Below are positions 47,862-60,300 of a DNA stretch of 64,000 nucleotides, piece by piece (positions within the stretch are counted from its first letter, which is position 1; each line of letters starts with the position of its first letter). The translations under genes were made by a program, and so were the position numbers. Below the pieces are notes generated by a model. It was not told the origin of the DNA, did no database searches, and worked only from the letters and a program-made list of their open reading frames with translations. The DNA lies in NCBI GenBank assembly GCA_025331565.1, contig JAFREQ010000003.1, positions 12,455,001 through 12,519,000 of the forward strand. Direction: 5' to 3'. The DNA comes from Holacanthus passer. Lineage: Eukaryota; Chordata; Actinopteri; Pomacanthidae.

Positions 47862-50379
47862 TGTCTGAGGCGTTTTTTTTCTTTTTTTTTAATATAACTG
47901 GAACCATGTGTGCGCTGTGACACAGTTTCTGGTGAAAAACTGGGGCCTGTGTGTGTGTTCAGGTGACAGCTTTTTTTTTTTTAAATGTAAAGCTATACCC
48001 TTTATGGAGACTGGAGGGGTATTGAAATAATTATCATCATCACTGAGAGGAAATTAGAGGGAGGGAGGGTGAGTGGATGAAACTGTATTAAATGTAGCGC
48101 CACAGCCGTTTTCTCATTATGCTGCAGTAAATTCATACAGCTTACATGACAAAGCTCTGCTTGGCAACTTTCTCCCCTGATAGAGGCACTTGTTTGAACA
48201 CCAGGCACATGATTTGAATATCTGTAATCCATGCTGAAATCAACAGGCCAGATGAACTTTTTGGCACCCTCTTGCCCACCACATTGAGTAGGATTTTCTC
48301 CCCCCCCTCCAAAAAAATGCCTAAGCTAAACTCGAATTAGGCTTAAAAATCACTTGAAAGGAAGAAAACAATTGAGGCAAATGTTGTTCGATTCGTGTCT
48401 CCCACGCGGGCCCGGAAAACTTTGAAATCGTATCAGAGGAAAAATCAGAACCTTCCCGATCATTCAAACTCTTCAGGAAACTTTTAATCTCCTAAGTGTC
48501 TGCCTTGTGATAATAATATCTCTGTGATGTTGCCTCGTGAAATTTGCCCGAGCACCATGGCCCTAAGTATTTGAGCTATGAGGCAATACAGTGAAAAGCA
48601 TAGCCCCCTCATATGAGAACACAACAGTGAATAATTAATAACCTTGCTCCCAATTCCAGGAAAACAATAGCATATTGTAGGAACACTGCACTAATTTAAC
48701 TAGAGGAAAAAAAAAAATACAGTCGACAACTTCGACAAAAATCTGGAATGCACTGCCGTTCTTACAAAGCGTGTCTGCACGAGTTTTCTTCTTCTACACT
48801 TTTGTATACTGCCGTGCTGTAGGTGTGCATACTGTAGCGTTGCATGCTGCATGAATTGTAGTATAATGTTGTTTGCCTTTGAGATTAATCAGAGCCCATT
48901 AAATACCCCTCTCTCACCTGCTGGCAGTATGTGAGGTGGAAGTGCACATGCAGAAAGCTATTTTCCACAGGCCTCCTCTCCTGGCTGTCAGCTCCCATTA
49001 AGGGGGAAGGTGTCATATCTGTAACACAGCTGAGTGCAGATGGCAGAGTGGAGGGGATGGCTCACCGATTTAAACAATGATTAATGAACAGAGATGGAAA
49101 ACAAATTACATTGGACTATTGGAGGCAGGGAATTGTTTTTATGAAAATGTTAATTGTGTCTGCCAGGCTGATACCAGGAGTGGGGGAAGGGTGGAGTGAG
49201 GGCAAAGCGGCGAGGCAACCGAGGGGCTACTGATAGGACGTCTACTACTCCCCTGCCTCAGATTATTGGCGTGTCTCAGCATGCGATGTTTAGTACCGTA
49301 CCTTGGCTTTAAGACCTCTAATGTGCCATAACTTTCAAGGTTTAGCTTTTTATGATGAACCCCATGAAGAATTGTCGCCCACCACTGCACCAATTAGCGT
49401 TATCTCTAATAATAAGTGGTTGTAAGTGACGAGAGAAGGCGCCCTGTTCTAGTTGTAATTATTGCAGGCGGGTGCAGCTGCACTACTTAGGGAGATGATG
49501 ATAATTATTTTTTTTTTTTTTTTTTTCATTGCGGGTTGATTATTTAAGAGCATCATACACTCATCAGAGTAATCAGGAGAGAGTGATTAGTGAAAATCCA
49601 CGAGGCTAACAGCTGCCACATTAAACACTTGCCTCTGTTGCCAACACACAGAGTCAGAGCCCTTCCACAGGACAGAGACGAGTGAAAGCACTTCACCTTC
49701 AACTCCAGGACCACATGTGTTTGTTAGAAAGTCGAGGCTCAGGGCACGCGGAGAATTAGAGTAAACAGAACGCCCCACGAAAAAAGGCGTGTTGTTGTGC
49801 GCCAAGGTCAGTCTTCAGCGCTTCGATTCGCAGAGTACAGGAGCAGCCCTGGAGTGGAATCGAAGTTTGATATGGCATTTTTGGGAGTGTGGGAAAAAGA
49901 GACAGTGACCTTGCACTCCTCCTGAAATGCCCATCCTATTGTATTGAAGTGAGCAAACACAAGCTCACGTGAACGCGGGCTGTTTCATAGAGCACCCGAT
50001 CGGATGCACAACCCAAAAAAGCAGTCTCAATTAGAGACGTGTGCCACGGCCATGTCCGGTGTTCATGCTGCGCTGCTTGCCACTGTGGAAGGCCTGCTAA
50101 ACTAAGGGCTAATTCTCTTAGCCCAGATGTTGCCTGAGCACAGTCCTGGGATCCCACTGGGTTGATGAGCTCAATCAGTGAAATGATGAAAAGATGATTT
50201 TGTCCCTGTAATTACAGTGTGTAAACTACTTAGCTAGGATTGCAAAGGAAGTCATTTTCTAATTACGCTGGTACCCCGTTGTCTAATGGTGGATGTTTTG
50301 TTGTTTTAGAGAGCGCAGGAGAGACAGAGAGACAGAAAGAGAGAGAGAGGGAGATAGAGCTAGAGAGAGGGAGGAAAAA

Positions 50380-50380
50380 T

Positions 50381-50436
<56 letters not shown>
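50380..50436 (+). repeat. compound (GT)n-(GA)n microsatellite
   Basis: A GT run of about 12 units passes directly into a GA run of about 16 units, preceded by a 60-base polypurine stretch from about 50,318. Both Z-DNA and triplex (H-DNA) forms are possible. Confidence 0.9.
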
Positions 50437-50440
<4 letters not shown>

Positions 50441-51181
50441 AACTTCATGAGGGGTCTGTGCTCGGCTGCTGCGGCGGAAAAAAGACCATCACAAGGGCAA
50501 GATGGCTGCCAAATGAGTGTTCATTGAATTATCAGCCCAGTTAATGTGCCTTGGATTATGCTCTTTGTTTGTCAGTTTTTCCTGTAGATGCCATAGCTTA
50601 ATGAGATACTGTAAGTGGCATTACCAGACTCCTGCTGTGATTTTGTGATGACTCGTTTAATGACTTTTGTTTTAGTGCCTGCAAGTGCTTTAGCTACTGA
50701 AAGTAGACGCAGCTTTTTTTTTCTCTTTCTCCATTTTTGCCATCTCTTTGCAGTTTTGCAGATATTGAGCGACGCATAAGACGAATGAGATGCAAAAAAC
50801 AAATCGCCCTGTCTCTTTAAACGATATAGCGACGAGGGTTTGCGTTGGCAACCCTGCCGTCCTTGCACCGGGGGGAAGTTGTACTTCTCAAGAAAGCAAA
50901 ACATGTCAGTATGTTGCGGACTGAAGAAGCACCATTCTTTGAGATCTGCGTGAGTTCTGTTGGAGCTGGCCACCGTCCTGCCGGGCCCAACCATCTGATG
51001 CAGCCTACACCATGTGGATAGGCTTCTCTTGTGCAAGGCATCCCCTACGCACCCCACACTGTTAACACACCCCATCGTACGCCAAAGCTTTGTTTGTGTC
51101 CAGAAAGAACAGGTGGTCTGTGCAAACAAGAGCAACTGTTTACACATTAGTGATTTAAAATACATTCTATATGCACGTGCC

Positions 51182-51183
<2 letters not shown>

Positions 51184-51215
<32 letters not shown>

Positions 51216-51362
51216 AGACAGAAACAGCATGTGAGAGCGAGTGTTTGCATGTGCATGATGAGAATGAGTTGAGGAGACAGTGTTTATATTTCCTTGCGCC
51301 TCACTGTGTGTTAGCGCCATTGAAAGGATCCGAGGAAGCTCATGAATGCAAAGTTTAACTAT

Positions 51363-51392
<30 letters not shown>
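51184..51392. repeat. facing (GT)n and (CA)n microsatellites
   Basis: A GT run at about 51,184-51,212 and a CA run at about 51,363-51,392 lie about 150 bases apart and are complementary, so they could form a long stem on one strand. Confidence 0.85.
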
Positions 51393-51395
<3 letters not shown>

Positions 51396-53490
51396 TGGTG
51401 AGGTGATAATGATACTGCATGTTTCCTTCAGAACGCTCATGTACACTTAGTCATTTTCATATCTTCGCCCACTCCATAAATGTGACCTGTTTGTCATTTG
51501 AAAGACTTTAGAAGTGGGGTCCTCCACCAACTCATACAGGTGCAAGCACAGCTGGTCACCACTGAGCAAACCTGCTGTTTACAGTCTGACTTGAAGTTTC
51601 TATACCCTGTAGTTTTCCTGTATGTTGCCAGAGGAACTTATTTTCCCTCTGTTGCTTTCAATGCAACTAATCTGCAATACTGAACGAGACAGGCGGAATG
51701 AATTGAAAGCCTCCTTTCACTGAACATGTGGAATAGCTGACTCCCGAATAACTGCACGTTGCCACTGCGCCACATGCACGCCAGATTTATTTTTACAGGG
51801 CACGAGCCAGATTTTTGATAGTTGTAAAAGGAGTGGCATAGATTTACTGCGTCCACAACAAATGTGTATGTATTCCTTTATGAGTTCTTTAGCTATTACT
51901 CACAAGGAGCTAGTTTGTCAGTGCTGTGTATGCTCTTTCTGTGCTCTGTACTCCTGCAGTAATGAATGGTGCTGGTTAGACTATTCTGTCTCCGTCAGGC
52001 TTTTGGGGGGCCTACAGAGAAGCTCCTATAGGGTTTCATTAATCTGGCTGTCAGAAAGTATATGGGTGCTATCTTTTGTACAGGTCATGGTGGGCAGCTG
52101 TGTTACCACTGCCCTCTTCCTTGTACTGCCTCTTCATCCCATGACAGGGCAGTCCACAGGATGGTTGGCTGGCTGATTTGGTGGGTGGGTGCGTGGGTGA
52201 AGTGAGACACGGGGGCATAATGCCTAGCATGGGGCTTTTACTGTCTGCACATAGGCCTGCTCTGTAATAATGAATAAAACTGTTGTTATCTGCAAACTGG
52301 GACATAAGGGAATTCCAGGAATTTTCAAAGTCATGATCTCATGTTATCTGATTTCGAAGTAGGCAGAACCGCATTACAAAGAATAAGATCACACTATATC
52401 ATCAGTGAGCGTATGTGAGGTATCAGAGTCTATCATTAAATATGTGTTTCATGAGAATTTCATCCATAAATCACTTCAATTCTACGAATGAATTACATGA
52501 CTACATAGTCATGCATACAACTACGAAAGGCCTGCATAAAGAGAGAAATCAGAATAAACAGTTAAATCATCTGTTTTCCTTCTTTTCCAGCCCTTTGAGA
52601 CAAAGTTAGCATGCAGCCATCCCAGTTTTTCATGAGAACATTTTCTGGATACTCTAAACTCATCATAGTATGTACAAAACAAAAGACAAATATTATATAT
52701 GTATGTTGAAGACTGTTTAATCAGACATGTTTACCATCTAATTATCATCACATATGTAGTTATATTATCACACTGCTAGTTTTCTCCCCTCTACTGGATT
52801 AATCTTTGCTTTGGGTAACATCAGATGGGTTACTGTAACTGGTGGTTGAAGGCTTATATAGATGTTTGTGGTGCATTCACTGTAGCTTTCAGCACAACCG
52901 TTCACATAATTTATTAATGCTTTTTAACTGCTGTTAAAAAGAAATATGAAATATGCACGTCGGATCTATAAATTTCAGTCATGTGTTTCATTCCCGTGTC
53001 ACCTCGCTATGGATTTACAATATCGTCCATCCATCCTGACTGACAATACACTGCAACTACGAGTAAAAAGATTACACTTACACCCTCTCAGACTAGGCAC
53101 TGAAAAACAGAATCCTTTAGGCCGACTGCGGTAAAAATAAATGTAACGATGTTTGGTATTGTCAGATCTGAAATCATCCAGAATGCACAGCTCCCATGGC
53201 TGGTTTAATTGTGTATGTGTCACATTTTTTTCCATTTATTGCCTGTGCTAAATCACACCTGCTCCTTGTTCGTCTTCGCGTGGCCACACCTAAGAGGCGC
53301 TACTGTGACACGATGCTTAATAACAATCAAGCTCTCTCTCAATCTGCACCAAAAGAACCTAATCCACTCTGACAGAGAAAACACCTGATGGCCCTGCATC
53401 CCGCTCCCATCTCCACCAATTCCTACATAACCTGGTGCGCACACACACACACACACATACACACACAAGTGATGAAGGCTTTATGCCTCC

Positions 53491-53722
53491 TTGGTATGCT
53501 TAGTTAATCAGAGGAATACCACTTTAGCAAATATGAAGTGGATCTAGTGTATGCTAATATCATTCGCTCACTTTCTCCCTGTCAGATATGATTAGGTCAG
53601 GTCCGTATCCTTACATTGATCTCAGCTCGGAGCAGACACACCGCTCGGCTGCAGGCGGGCCGGCTCTTTACCTGTGTGAATCTGTGTACAACGTTTTCAT
53701 GACTGACTGAGGTTGCTGTGGA
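53491..53722 (+). repeat. diverged tandem duplicate, copy A
   Basis: Shares with copy B, in the same order and orientation: GGAATACC, AATATGAAGTGGATCT, TGTCAGATATGAT, TTACATTGAT, GCTCTTTA-CTGTGTG and TTTTCATGACTGACTGAGGTT. Spacing is kept with small indels. Non-coding and not a known transposon to me. Confidence 0.85.
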
Positions 53723-54148
53723 CTATAGACGGCAGCAGCAGGTGCTTCACACTCCTTGTCAGGCATTTTTTTTGGAAGGTCTTTTGATGCATTCTGAATA
53801 AGGTTATGTTTAGTTTGGGTTACTCTGTTACTCTGCCTCACTCATGCTTTCAGCTAGATGTGACAGACAGGTACGAGGGAGCACACGTGCATTGCTTGAT
53901 AAAAGAAATGCATGCACAGTTTTTACAGTAGTTATAAGATGCTGCAGAAGCCATTTGAAGTTGAGGTTGATCAATTATTATTGATTGGGTGCAGACTTCA
54001 AACTGGATGCACTGTACAATATTACACATCCAAGGCTACAATACAGTGATGACATTAATAGAGGCAAATGCAATAATAGTTCAAGTGACCGTAATCCTTG
54101 AGAGTGGAAGGGGGGTGGGGGGTGGCATCCTCTGCTCCTCCCTCTCTT

Positions 54149-54374
54149 TTGGCATGATTGCAAAGGAATACCAGGTTAAGAAATATGAAGTGGATCTGCT
54201 ACATAATATAATTTGCTCGCCTTTTTCCTGTCAGATATGATCAGCACAGTACCATATGGTTACATTGATTTCTGATCTGCAGTTCAGAGCAGGCTCACGC
54301 CAGCCAGTGCTGCCAGCTCTTTATCTGTGTGTTGTTGTGTACATCATTTTCATGACTGACTGAGGTTGCAGTCC
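54149..54374 (+). repeat. diverged tandem duplicate, copy B
   Basis: Second copy of the element at 53.5 kb, about 650 bases downstream, in direct orientation. By eye the identity is highest in the last 60 bases, which end in TCATGACTGACTGAGGTTGC. The sequence between the copies is unrelated to them. Confidence 0.85.
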
Positions 54375-55402
54375 AGGATGATGTAAGCCTGTGTTAATTC
54401 AGTGTGGACAGTGCAGGCTTTGTTCTGTGCCCTTTGGTGCTGCACTGGAGCTGTGCAGGGCTCGCTTATGTGACCTCTACCATTGTAGCACAATGTGAAT
54501 TTGAAGCTTTGTTTTGCTGCTACAGATGAATCAGAAAAGGGAAGCCGGGCAGGGGAGAAGTGAGGCATATTTTAGCTTTCCATTTGAATTTTCCTTCTTC
54601 AACTTTACTTTGCATTTCTGCATCATCAAGTTGTTTATTTTCCTTAGCACTCCTGTGACATAATTATCCTGGTAAAGGTTTTATTCAAATATGCAACAGA
54701 ACTGCTGAAAAAGCTTAACTCTTTTACTTTAATCTTTTTTTTAAAGCGGTTCAAGATTTGTGAAATGCAAAGGAAGGCCGAGTAGAAGCAGACGCTCTTT
54801 GATGTTTGTGCTGCTTTAGTATTGTGTGTCAGTACAAAATGAGATCAAGACAAAGATTTTCACCTTACCCTTTAGTAAAGATGAGATATTTGTTGAGGAA
54901 GCCTTTGTGGTTAGACTTAATCAGCATTTTCAGAGTCTCCAACAATAATCTAAAACCACAGGCATACTTAACACAGGATGAGGAAAGTCAGAACCTACTT
55001 TGCTCTGTATCGTGACCTATTTGTGGCACATTACTGCCATTACACAGCAGTTGCAAAACTAGAGGTTTGATACATCAACAGCACATAACCCCATTGACTA
55101 ACTGTTCTCAGGCTTTCTTGGCTATAAATTAATGCATTTGAATGATTTCTTGTTTTGGCATCATTTGAATGCATTTAATCTCCTTTTTTTTTTCTCTTTA
55201 GGTCTGAGCTACAACAAACAGACATTTCGCCTGAGCAGCATGAATCCACATCCTGTTTCAGCTGATTAAGTGCAGTCAGTATACAGTTAACTGCTAACCT
55301 TCGAACTGTCACGCAGACACCCCTGACCACCAAACTGTGACATCAGCCAGTCCCTGAAAGGACAGCTTCATTACCCTGTCCACCCACCCAATTAGGAGCC
55401 AG

Positions 55403-57017
55403 ATGGCGCTCCTGGCCAATCAAATAATGGATGCAAGGATTCTCAGCAGCATGAATGGGAGAGCAGAGCTTTCTCAGTTCTTCAGAGTCACCAATCAAAC
55501 CATCGTCTCCCAGGTTAATTCAACCCAGGATGACAACCGCAAGAACAGGAAGTACCCCTGCCCGTTGTGTGGAAAGCGCTTCCGCTTCAACAGCATCCTT
55601 TCCCTTCACATGCGCACACACACTGGCGAGAAGCCCTTCAAGTGCCCATACTGTGACCACAGGGCCGCACAGAAGGGCAACCTGAAGATACACCTTCGTA
55701 CTCACAAGCAAGGCATTCTGGGTAAAGGCCGTGGGAGAATTAGGGAGGAGAATAGGTTGCTTCACGAGCTTGAGGAAAGGGCGATACTAAGGGACAGGCA
55801 GACGCGAGCTGGTCATGGTAGCCAACAGCAAATATCTAATATAAGTCAACTTCAAAAGCCTCAACTGTCACAGACTGTCCCGATGCAGCCGCCATTTTTA
55901 ACCAACCCAGGTGCTGCAGAGAGCCAGCCACATGCATCCACATCTCCTAAGGTGACTGCCGTCCCTGATGATCCCATCCAGCCCCAAACCACCGGCTTCC
56001 GCTGCTCATTCTGTAAGGGAAAGTTCAGGAAGCAGCAGGAGCTGGAGCGCCACATCAGGATCCTACATAAACCCTATAAATGCACCTTGTGCGAGTTTGC
56101 TGCCTCACAAGAGGAGGAGCTCATTGGCCACGTTGAGACGACGCATATAACTGCCGATTCGGGCTCAGGGCAGAAGCCCGCGATGGGGGCCGGTGACAAG
56201 AGGAAGCCTGTTGGTGAATTCCCCTGCGTGGTGTGTGGCCAGACCTTCAGCCAGGCCTGGTTCCTGAAGGGTCACATGAGGAAACACAAGGACTCTTTTG
56301 AGCACTGCTGTCAAATCTGTGGCCGCCGATTCAAAGAACCCTGGTTCCTCAAGAACCACATGAAGGTCCACCTCAATAAGCTGGCTGCTAAGCGTAATGT
56401 CACTGCTGAGCATGACACCTCCGTTAACATGAGTAACCTAACACAAGACCATCAGAGCAACCTCTACTCGCAATACATCTCACGTATTCACAACAGGTTC
56501 CTCACGGCCGAGAGAGCTGACCATCAAGATTATAACCAGATACTTGCCACAGCAGGTGTTGACATGAAGGTTAGGGAGATGTTAATGAGGATGATTTCCT
56601 CAGGTCCAGGCCCTTTGACAGATGTGGATAGCTCCTCTTTGTTGGGCTTAAATCATCTCCACCCTCCACTGAGCTCCACTAGCATGGAATATCTGCAGAA
56701 GATCATCTCTAACAGAGATACACTCAGCAGCAGCAGCTACCCCGGCTGGCAGACCATGACTCCAGGGCTGCCTGTTGAGCAGCAAATGTTCACTTCTAAA
56801 GACCAGCAGCAGCGCTCCTCTTACCTGCCTGAGCGATGTGTCCCTGTGGACGATGGGAAAGTGTGTCTCGGTGATCCAGACGCCAAGGCCATCAGCAGAC
56901 CCGGCAGCCCAGGCGGCGTGAGTCATCATGGGCCAACAGAGATCATCACGGAGATGGGAAACTCCCACTCTGGCAGTGCCCTCGACCCTCGACCACAATC
57001 GTCTTCTCCAGCTACAG
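55403..57017 (+). CDS. znf536: ZNF536 first coding exon (partial gene, six C2H2 fingers)
   Basis: The exon begins after the acceptor at 55,200-55,201 and ends at a CTACAG|GTAATT donor after 538 codons plus one base; reading through adds seven codons to a stop at 57,040. ZNF536 is a nuclear repressor, mainly neuronal, that restrains retinoic-acid-driven neuronal differentiation. Fingers lie at about 51-73, 79-101, 199-222, 225-248, 273-295 and 301-323. Their spacing and sequence (KYPCPLCGKRFRFNSILSLH, ILHKPYKCTLC, SQAWFLKGHMRKHKDSFEHC) match ZNF536 rather than its relative ZNF219. The linker after finger 2 has GKGRGRIREENRLLHELEER. Residues 324-538 are low-complexity and diverged. Human ZNF536 has about 80 more N-terminal residues and further fingers from about residue 631; neither is in the window. 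An in-frame TGA at 55,355-55,357 forces this shorter start. The URI1 neighbour, in the same orientation, supports orthology. Confidence 0.92.
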
Positions 57018-59893
57018 GTAATTCAGCTAAGGAAAGATGATATTTTTCTTAAAAGCGCTCCAATGATTTTACACAATAAGTTCAGTTTATTAGACACAAG
57101 AAGTACTACTAAGCTGAGCTGCAAAACATCTTTTGTGGCTTTGAAGGGAGCTTTCCACGGTTTGAAAAAAAAAGTAATGAATAACATGATGCAATTGCAT
57201 TGAAGGAAAAGTAGGATCCAGTGTTTATGAAGCTTGACCCATAAAAAAGAACTTAAAGCCAGAATATCTCAGGCTCTGCTGCCTTGATTCTGATCTTTTT
57301 TTTTCATATTTAAAATTTTTTAGGCATTTTGCCTTCAGTTGACAGTAGAGAAGACATGCAACAAAGGTTGATTTGAAAGATGAATTCAAACCACAAAGCA
57401 GTTGACACACCTTCGCCCATAGGCTACTGCAACGCTCCGACTGTTCTTTTTTTAACCTGTCTCTTGCAAGCACCACAACCCATCCCCCTTAATATTTTGT
57501 CATTTTTTTGCAGCATTACAGCTTGAAAATTGATCTTGTCTGAGACGACAGACCTACAACCATTCATTAATACAGTGCACAAAAAATAAGCTTAGAATAT
57601 CACAAGGAAGGATCAAATGTATGCATCTCTTAATCTCTTTCTATATGTTTTCTTTTTTCAAAAATAATAATAATTATGTGACAGCTGTGGCCTCATTCTT
57701 CCACTTAGTGTAGGTGGACATGAAGCTCGGGGTCAGCAACACCACCATGGATATTACTGTCATGCACAAGGACTTTGTCTTGCTTTTAAAGATAATGGCA
57801 TCATGTTGAATTGTAGGGATAATTAGTACCCTCTATTTTTTATCCGTCACATCCCCACCCCTTGCCTACGGGGGCACAAGATGTTAATGCATGCCATCTG
57901 GTGTTTTTAATGATTTGATATATACCACCCAGTGATTTTTATGATTTGATCTACCACCTGGTATTTTTATTGATAGTCTTCTGTTCCACCTGGTGATTTG
58001 GATGATTCGGCTCTCTGGGTAAATGCCTTTCTTGTCATGGCGTCCTGCTAACATGTTATCTCGAGCCTAAATTACTGCTATAACAGTGTTGGTAAGAGAA
58101 GAGAAATGAATCCAAACTTTTATTCTGTTTATCCACAGCTTATGACTATGGTTATTCCCAGTTGGAGTACAGCTGTTTCGTACATCAAAGTCTCTGCACT
58201 CTTGTGGGATTTGATCCAGTATCCTCTTAAACGTTGGCCGTATAGCAGAGATAAATGGATCAGGTCTAATCTCATTAGATGTTTTGTTTCCATATTGTGC
58301 ACACATACTGGTATCTGCATATTTACATGAAAATGCTGGTAGTGTATGGCCAAATCCCTCTCTGGTTGCTCTTTAAGAAACATATTCAAGCTCTATTGTT
58401 TTTACTTTCCCTCTTCTCCCCTATCACCACGACCATACGGTGTCACTTCCAGAAACATTTATGATAGCTGGCTAGCTGAGGATTTGAGTGCACACAGTTC
58501 TGGGATGGCACATTCAGTATCAGACTCTAATTTCAGTCAATATTAAGCATGGAAACTAATTCATTGTAAAGGTCAGGCGTCATTGCTTTAGTCAATGATG
58601 GATCCGGCAGGCTCTCTCTCCCCCTCTCCTCCTCTCCTCTCTGTTCTTAGTCTTGTGTAATGGTAGACTCACTCTGGGGGCTTAGCACCGCATTGTTTAG
58701 CTCTGACAATATATCCCAGAGACCTCTGCAGCTGCTCCCTGCGCTCACAATGACAGATTAATTAACACAATCACACGCTGCTGGCCCTGGCTCAACACAC
58801 AGGTCTGCTGCGGGACAGATAGGTAAATCCTACACATATGGAGAACACGCACCACTTGATGAGGGTTTAATAACAGGGATAAGTTTTTTCGGAGGTGGGG
58901 GGTTGTAACTGATCAAGTCTGTCTGTCTCGATGGTTGGACGTGGAGGAAGAGAGAGGGAGAGAGCGAGTGTTTTCTAATTCAGGAGAGCGGAGATGCTGA
59001 GGAAGAATTACCACTGCCAGATGTTCAGCTTGAGGAACATTGATTAGTCCAGAATTACTGGCTGCATTATTCATAGTCAGCCTATGGTGGTCATGAAGTT
59101 ATTGATGTTCTCAATATGGATAGCAAATATAGTACAGTCATGGCTGTCAGAGTGAGAGACGGCTTCTTTGCTTGATACATCCAGATACAGCGCTAGATTT
59201 AGATTTTTAACTACAAGTACCCGGAATCTTTAATTAGAAATCAAGCTTTGATTTCAATAGAAGGCGTGTGTTACGAATTACTTCTCTCAATATCTCATCA
59301 GGGAAGATTTGAAAATGCACTTTGACTTCAATTCTAATCTGAGATTAAGAATAACGACTCTTCTTGAAATGATAAACTAATGAAGGGTGCATGCTTCAGG
59401 CCTCTGACCTACATTAGACCAGTTAGATTCCAGCTCAGAATAAAAACATGACTAACAAACATAAAATGCTCTGACAGTTATTAATTAGTCCCATTCAATA
59501 CTCTTAACCTCAAGGTCAATGAGCAGACACCATGTAATGATGTTGTCCCCACATGTGTTTTTCTCCCTTATTCCCTGCTTTTACACTTCTTTTACTGTAA
59601 GTGCTACAGCTAAGAGAGCCTGAAATGATAAGCGTCTGTAACACTGTGACTGGTAACATGAGCAGAGGTTTAACCAGAAACACAGATAAGGCTGGCTGCC
59701 GTACGAGTATCACTTTTCATTTGGGTGTTCCAGTTGCATTAGTCTATTCTTTGTGATTGCTGACAGTAAAAGCGTGTTTTAACTAATCGGGTCCTTATCT
59801 AACTCGGTCCTGCGTCGGACTGAAACAAATCCAGCTCTGATACAGACATCAGAGCTGTTACTTCCTGCTCTGCTGATTAAGATTATATTTTCT
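57018..59893 (+). other. znf536: ZNF536 intron 2, 5' part
   Basis: No further ZNF536 exon is visible. It contains a degenerate minisatellite (57,893-58,010) and AT-rich stretches with homeodomain-type words at about 58,560-58,800 and 59,020-59,400 that look like conserved non-coding sequence. This last point is an impression, not a test. Confidence 0.45.
57893..58010 (+). repeat. degenerate minisatellite, unit about 29 bp, four copies
   Basis: Units read roughly ACCACCTGGTGTTTTTATGA plus TTTGATCT. Starts are near 57,893, 57,923, 57,952 and 57,984, with growing divergence in the last two. Confidence 0.65.
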
Positions 59894-60300
59894 TGTTCCT
59901 AGTTATCATTTCCTGTTTTGCTTTGAAAATTCTCACATTTTGTCTCGTTTCAGATTACTTCACTTCCTGCCTTTGTGTGTCTTTCTGCCGATACGATAGT
60001 TTGCATTCAACACCCTATTTAGTTTCACCTGTCTGATGTTAGTTTTCCCTCCCTGGTGTATTTAGTCTTGTGCTTTCCTTTCCTTGCGCTAGTTTGTCTC
60101 AGTACCGCCGAGTCTAGTGTTTCAACTGTTTCTCAATGTGCTTGTTGGTTTTGACCCCATCCTTGCCTAGTGTTTTTGGAAACATCTGCTTGATTATTGG
60201 ACTGATTTTCTGTCACCCAAAGTCTCAAGTAAAGACTTTTGAATCTACCTTAGAGTGTTCAGTCATGCATTTCCCGCCTTCTGTTGGGACCAGTCTCATA
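59894..60300 (+). repeat. 5' LTR of the gypsy element
   Basis: Aligns with 62,427-62,842 from AGTTATCATT to CAGT-TCATA. Shared blocks are ACTTCCTGCCTTTG, TTAGTTTTCCCTCC, GGTGTATTTAG and TCTTTTGAATC. The outer ends are approximate. Confidence 0.75.

Larger units (their letters stand above)
46978..55201 (+). other. znf536: ZNF536 intron 1 (inferred), transposon-poor
   Basis: About 8.2 kb with no recognisable LINE, LTR or DNA transposon, in contrast to the left part of the window. It has long homopolymers (T27 at about 47,499-47,526; T run at about 49,507-49,526), microsatellites, a perfect hairpin and a duplicated 225-bp element. Several stretches, such as 48,340-48,560, 48,870-49,130 and 50,460-50,800, look like conserved non-coding elements, with dense TAATTA, TTAATGA and ATTTGCAT-like words. 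That impression needs a multi-fish alignment. Confidence 0.4.

Noticed and set aside
55455..55685. 76-codon alternative frame inside the ZNF536 zinc-finger exon
   Set aside because: Overlaps conserved finger codons in another frame and has no independent start context or similarity.
56648..56998. 116-codon open frame antisense to the ZNF536 exon
   Set aside because: Shadow of the coding strand; codon pattern belongs to ZNF536.
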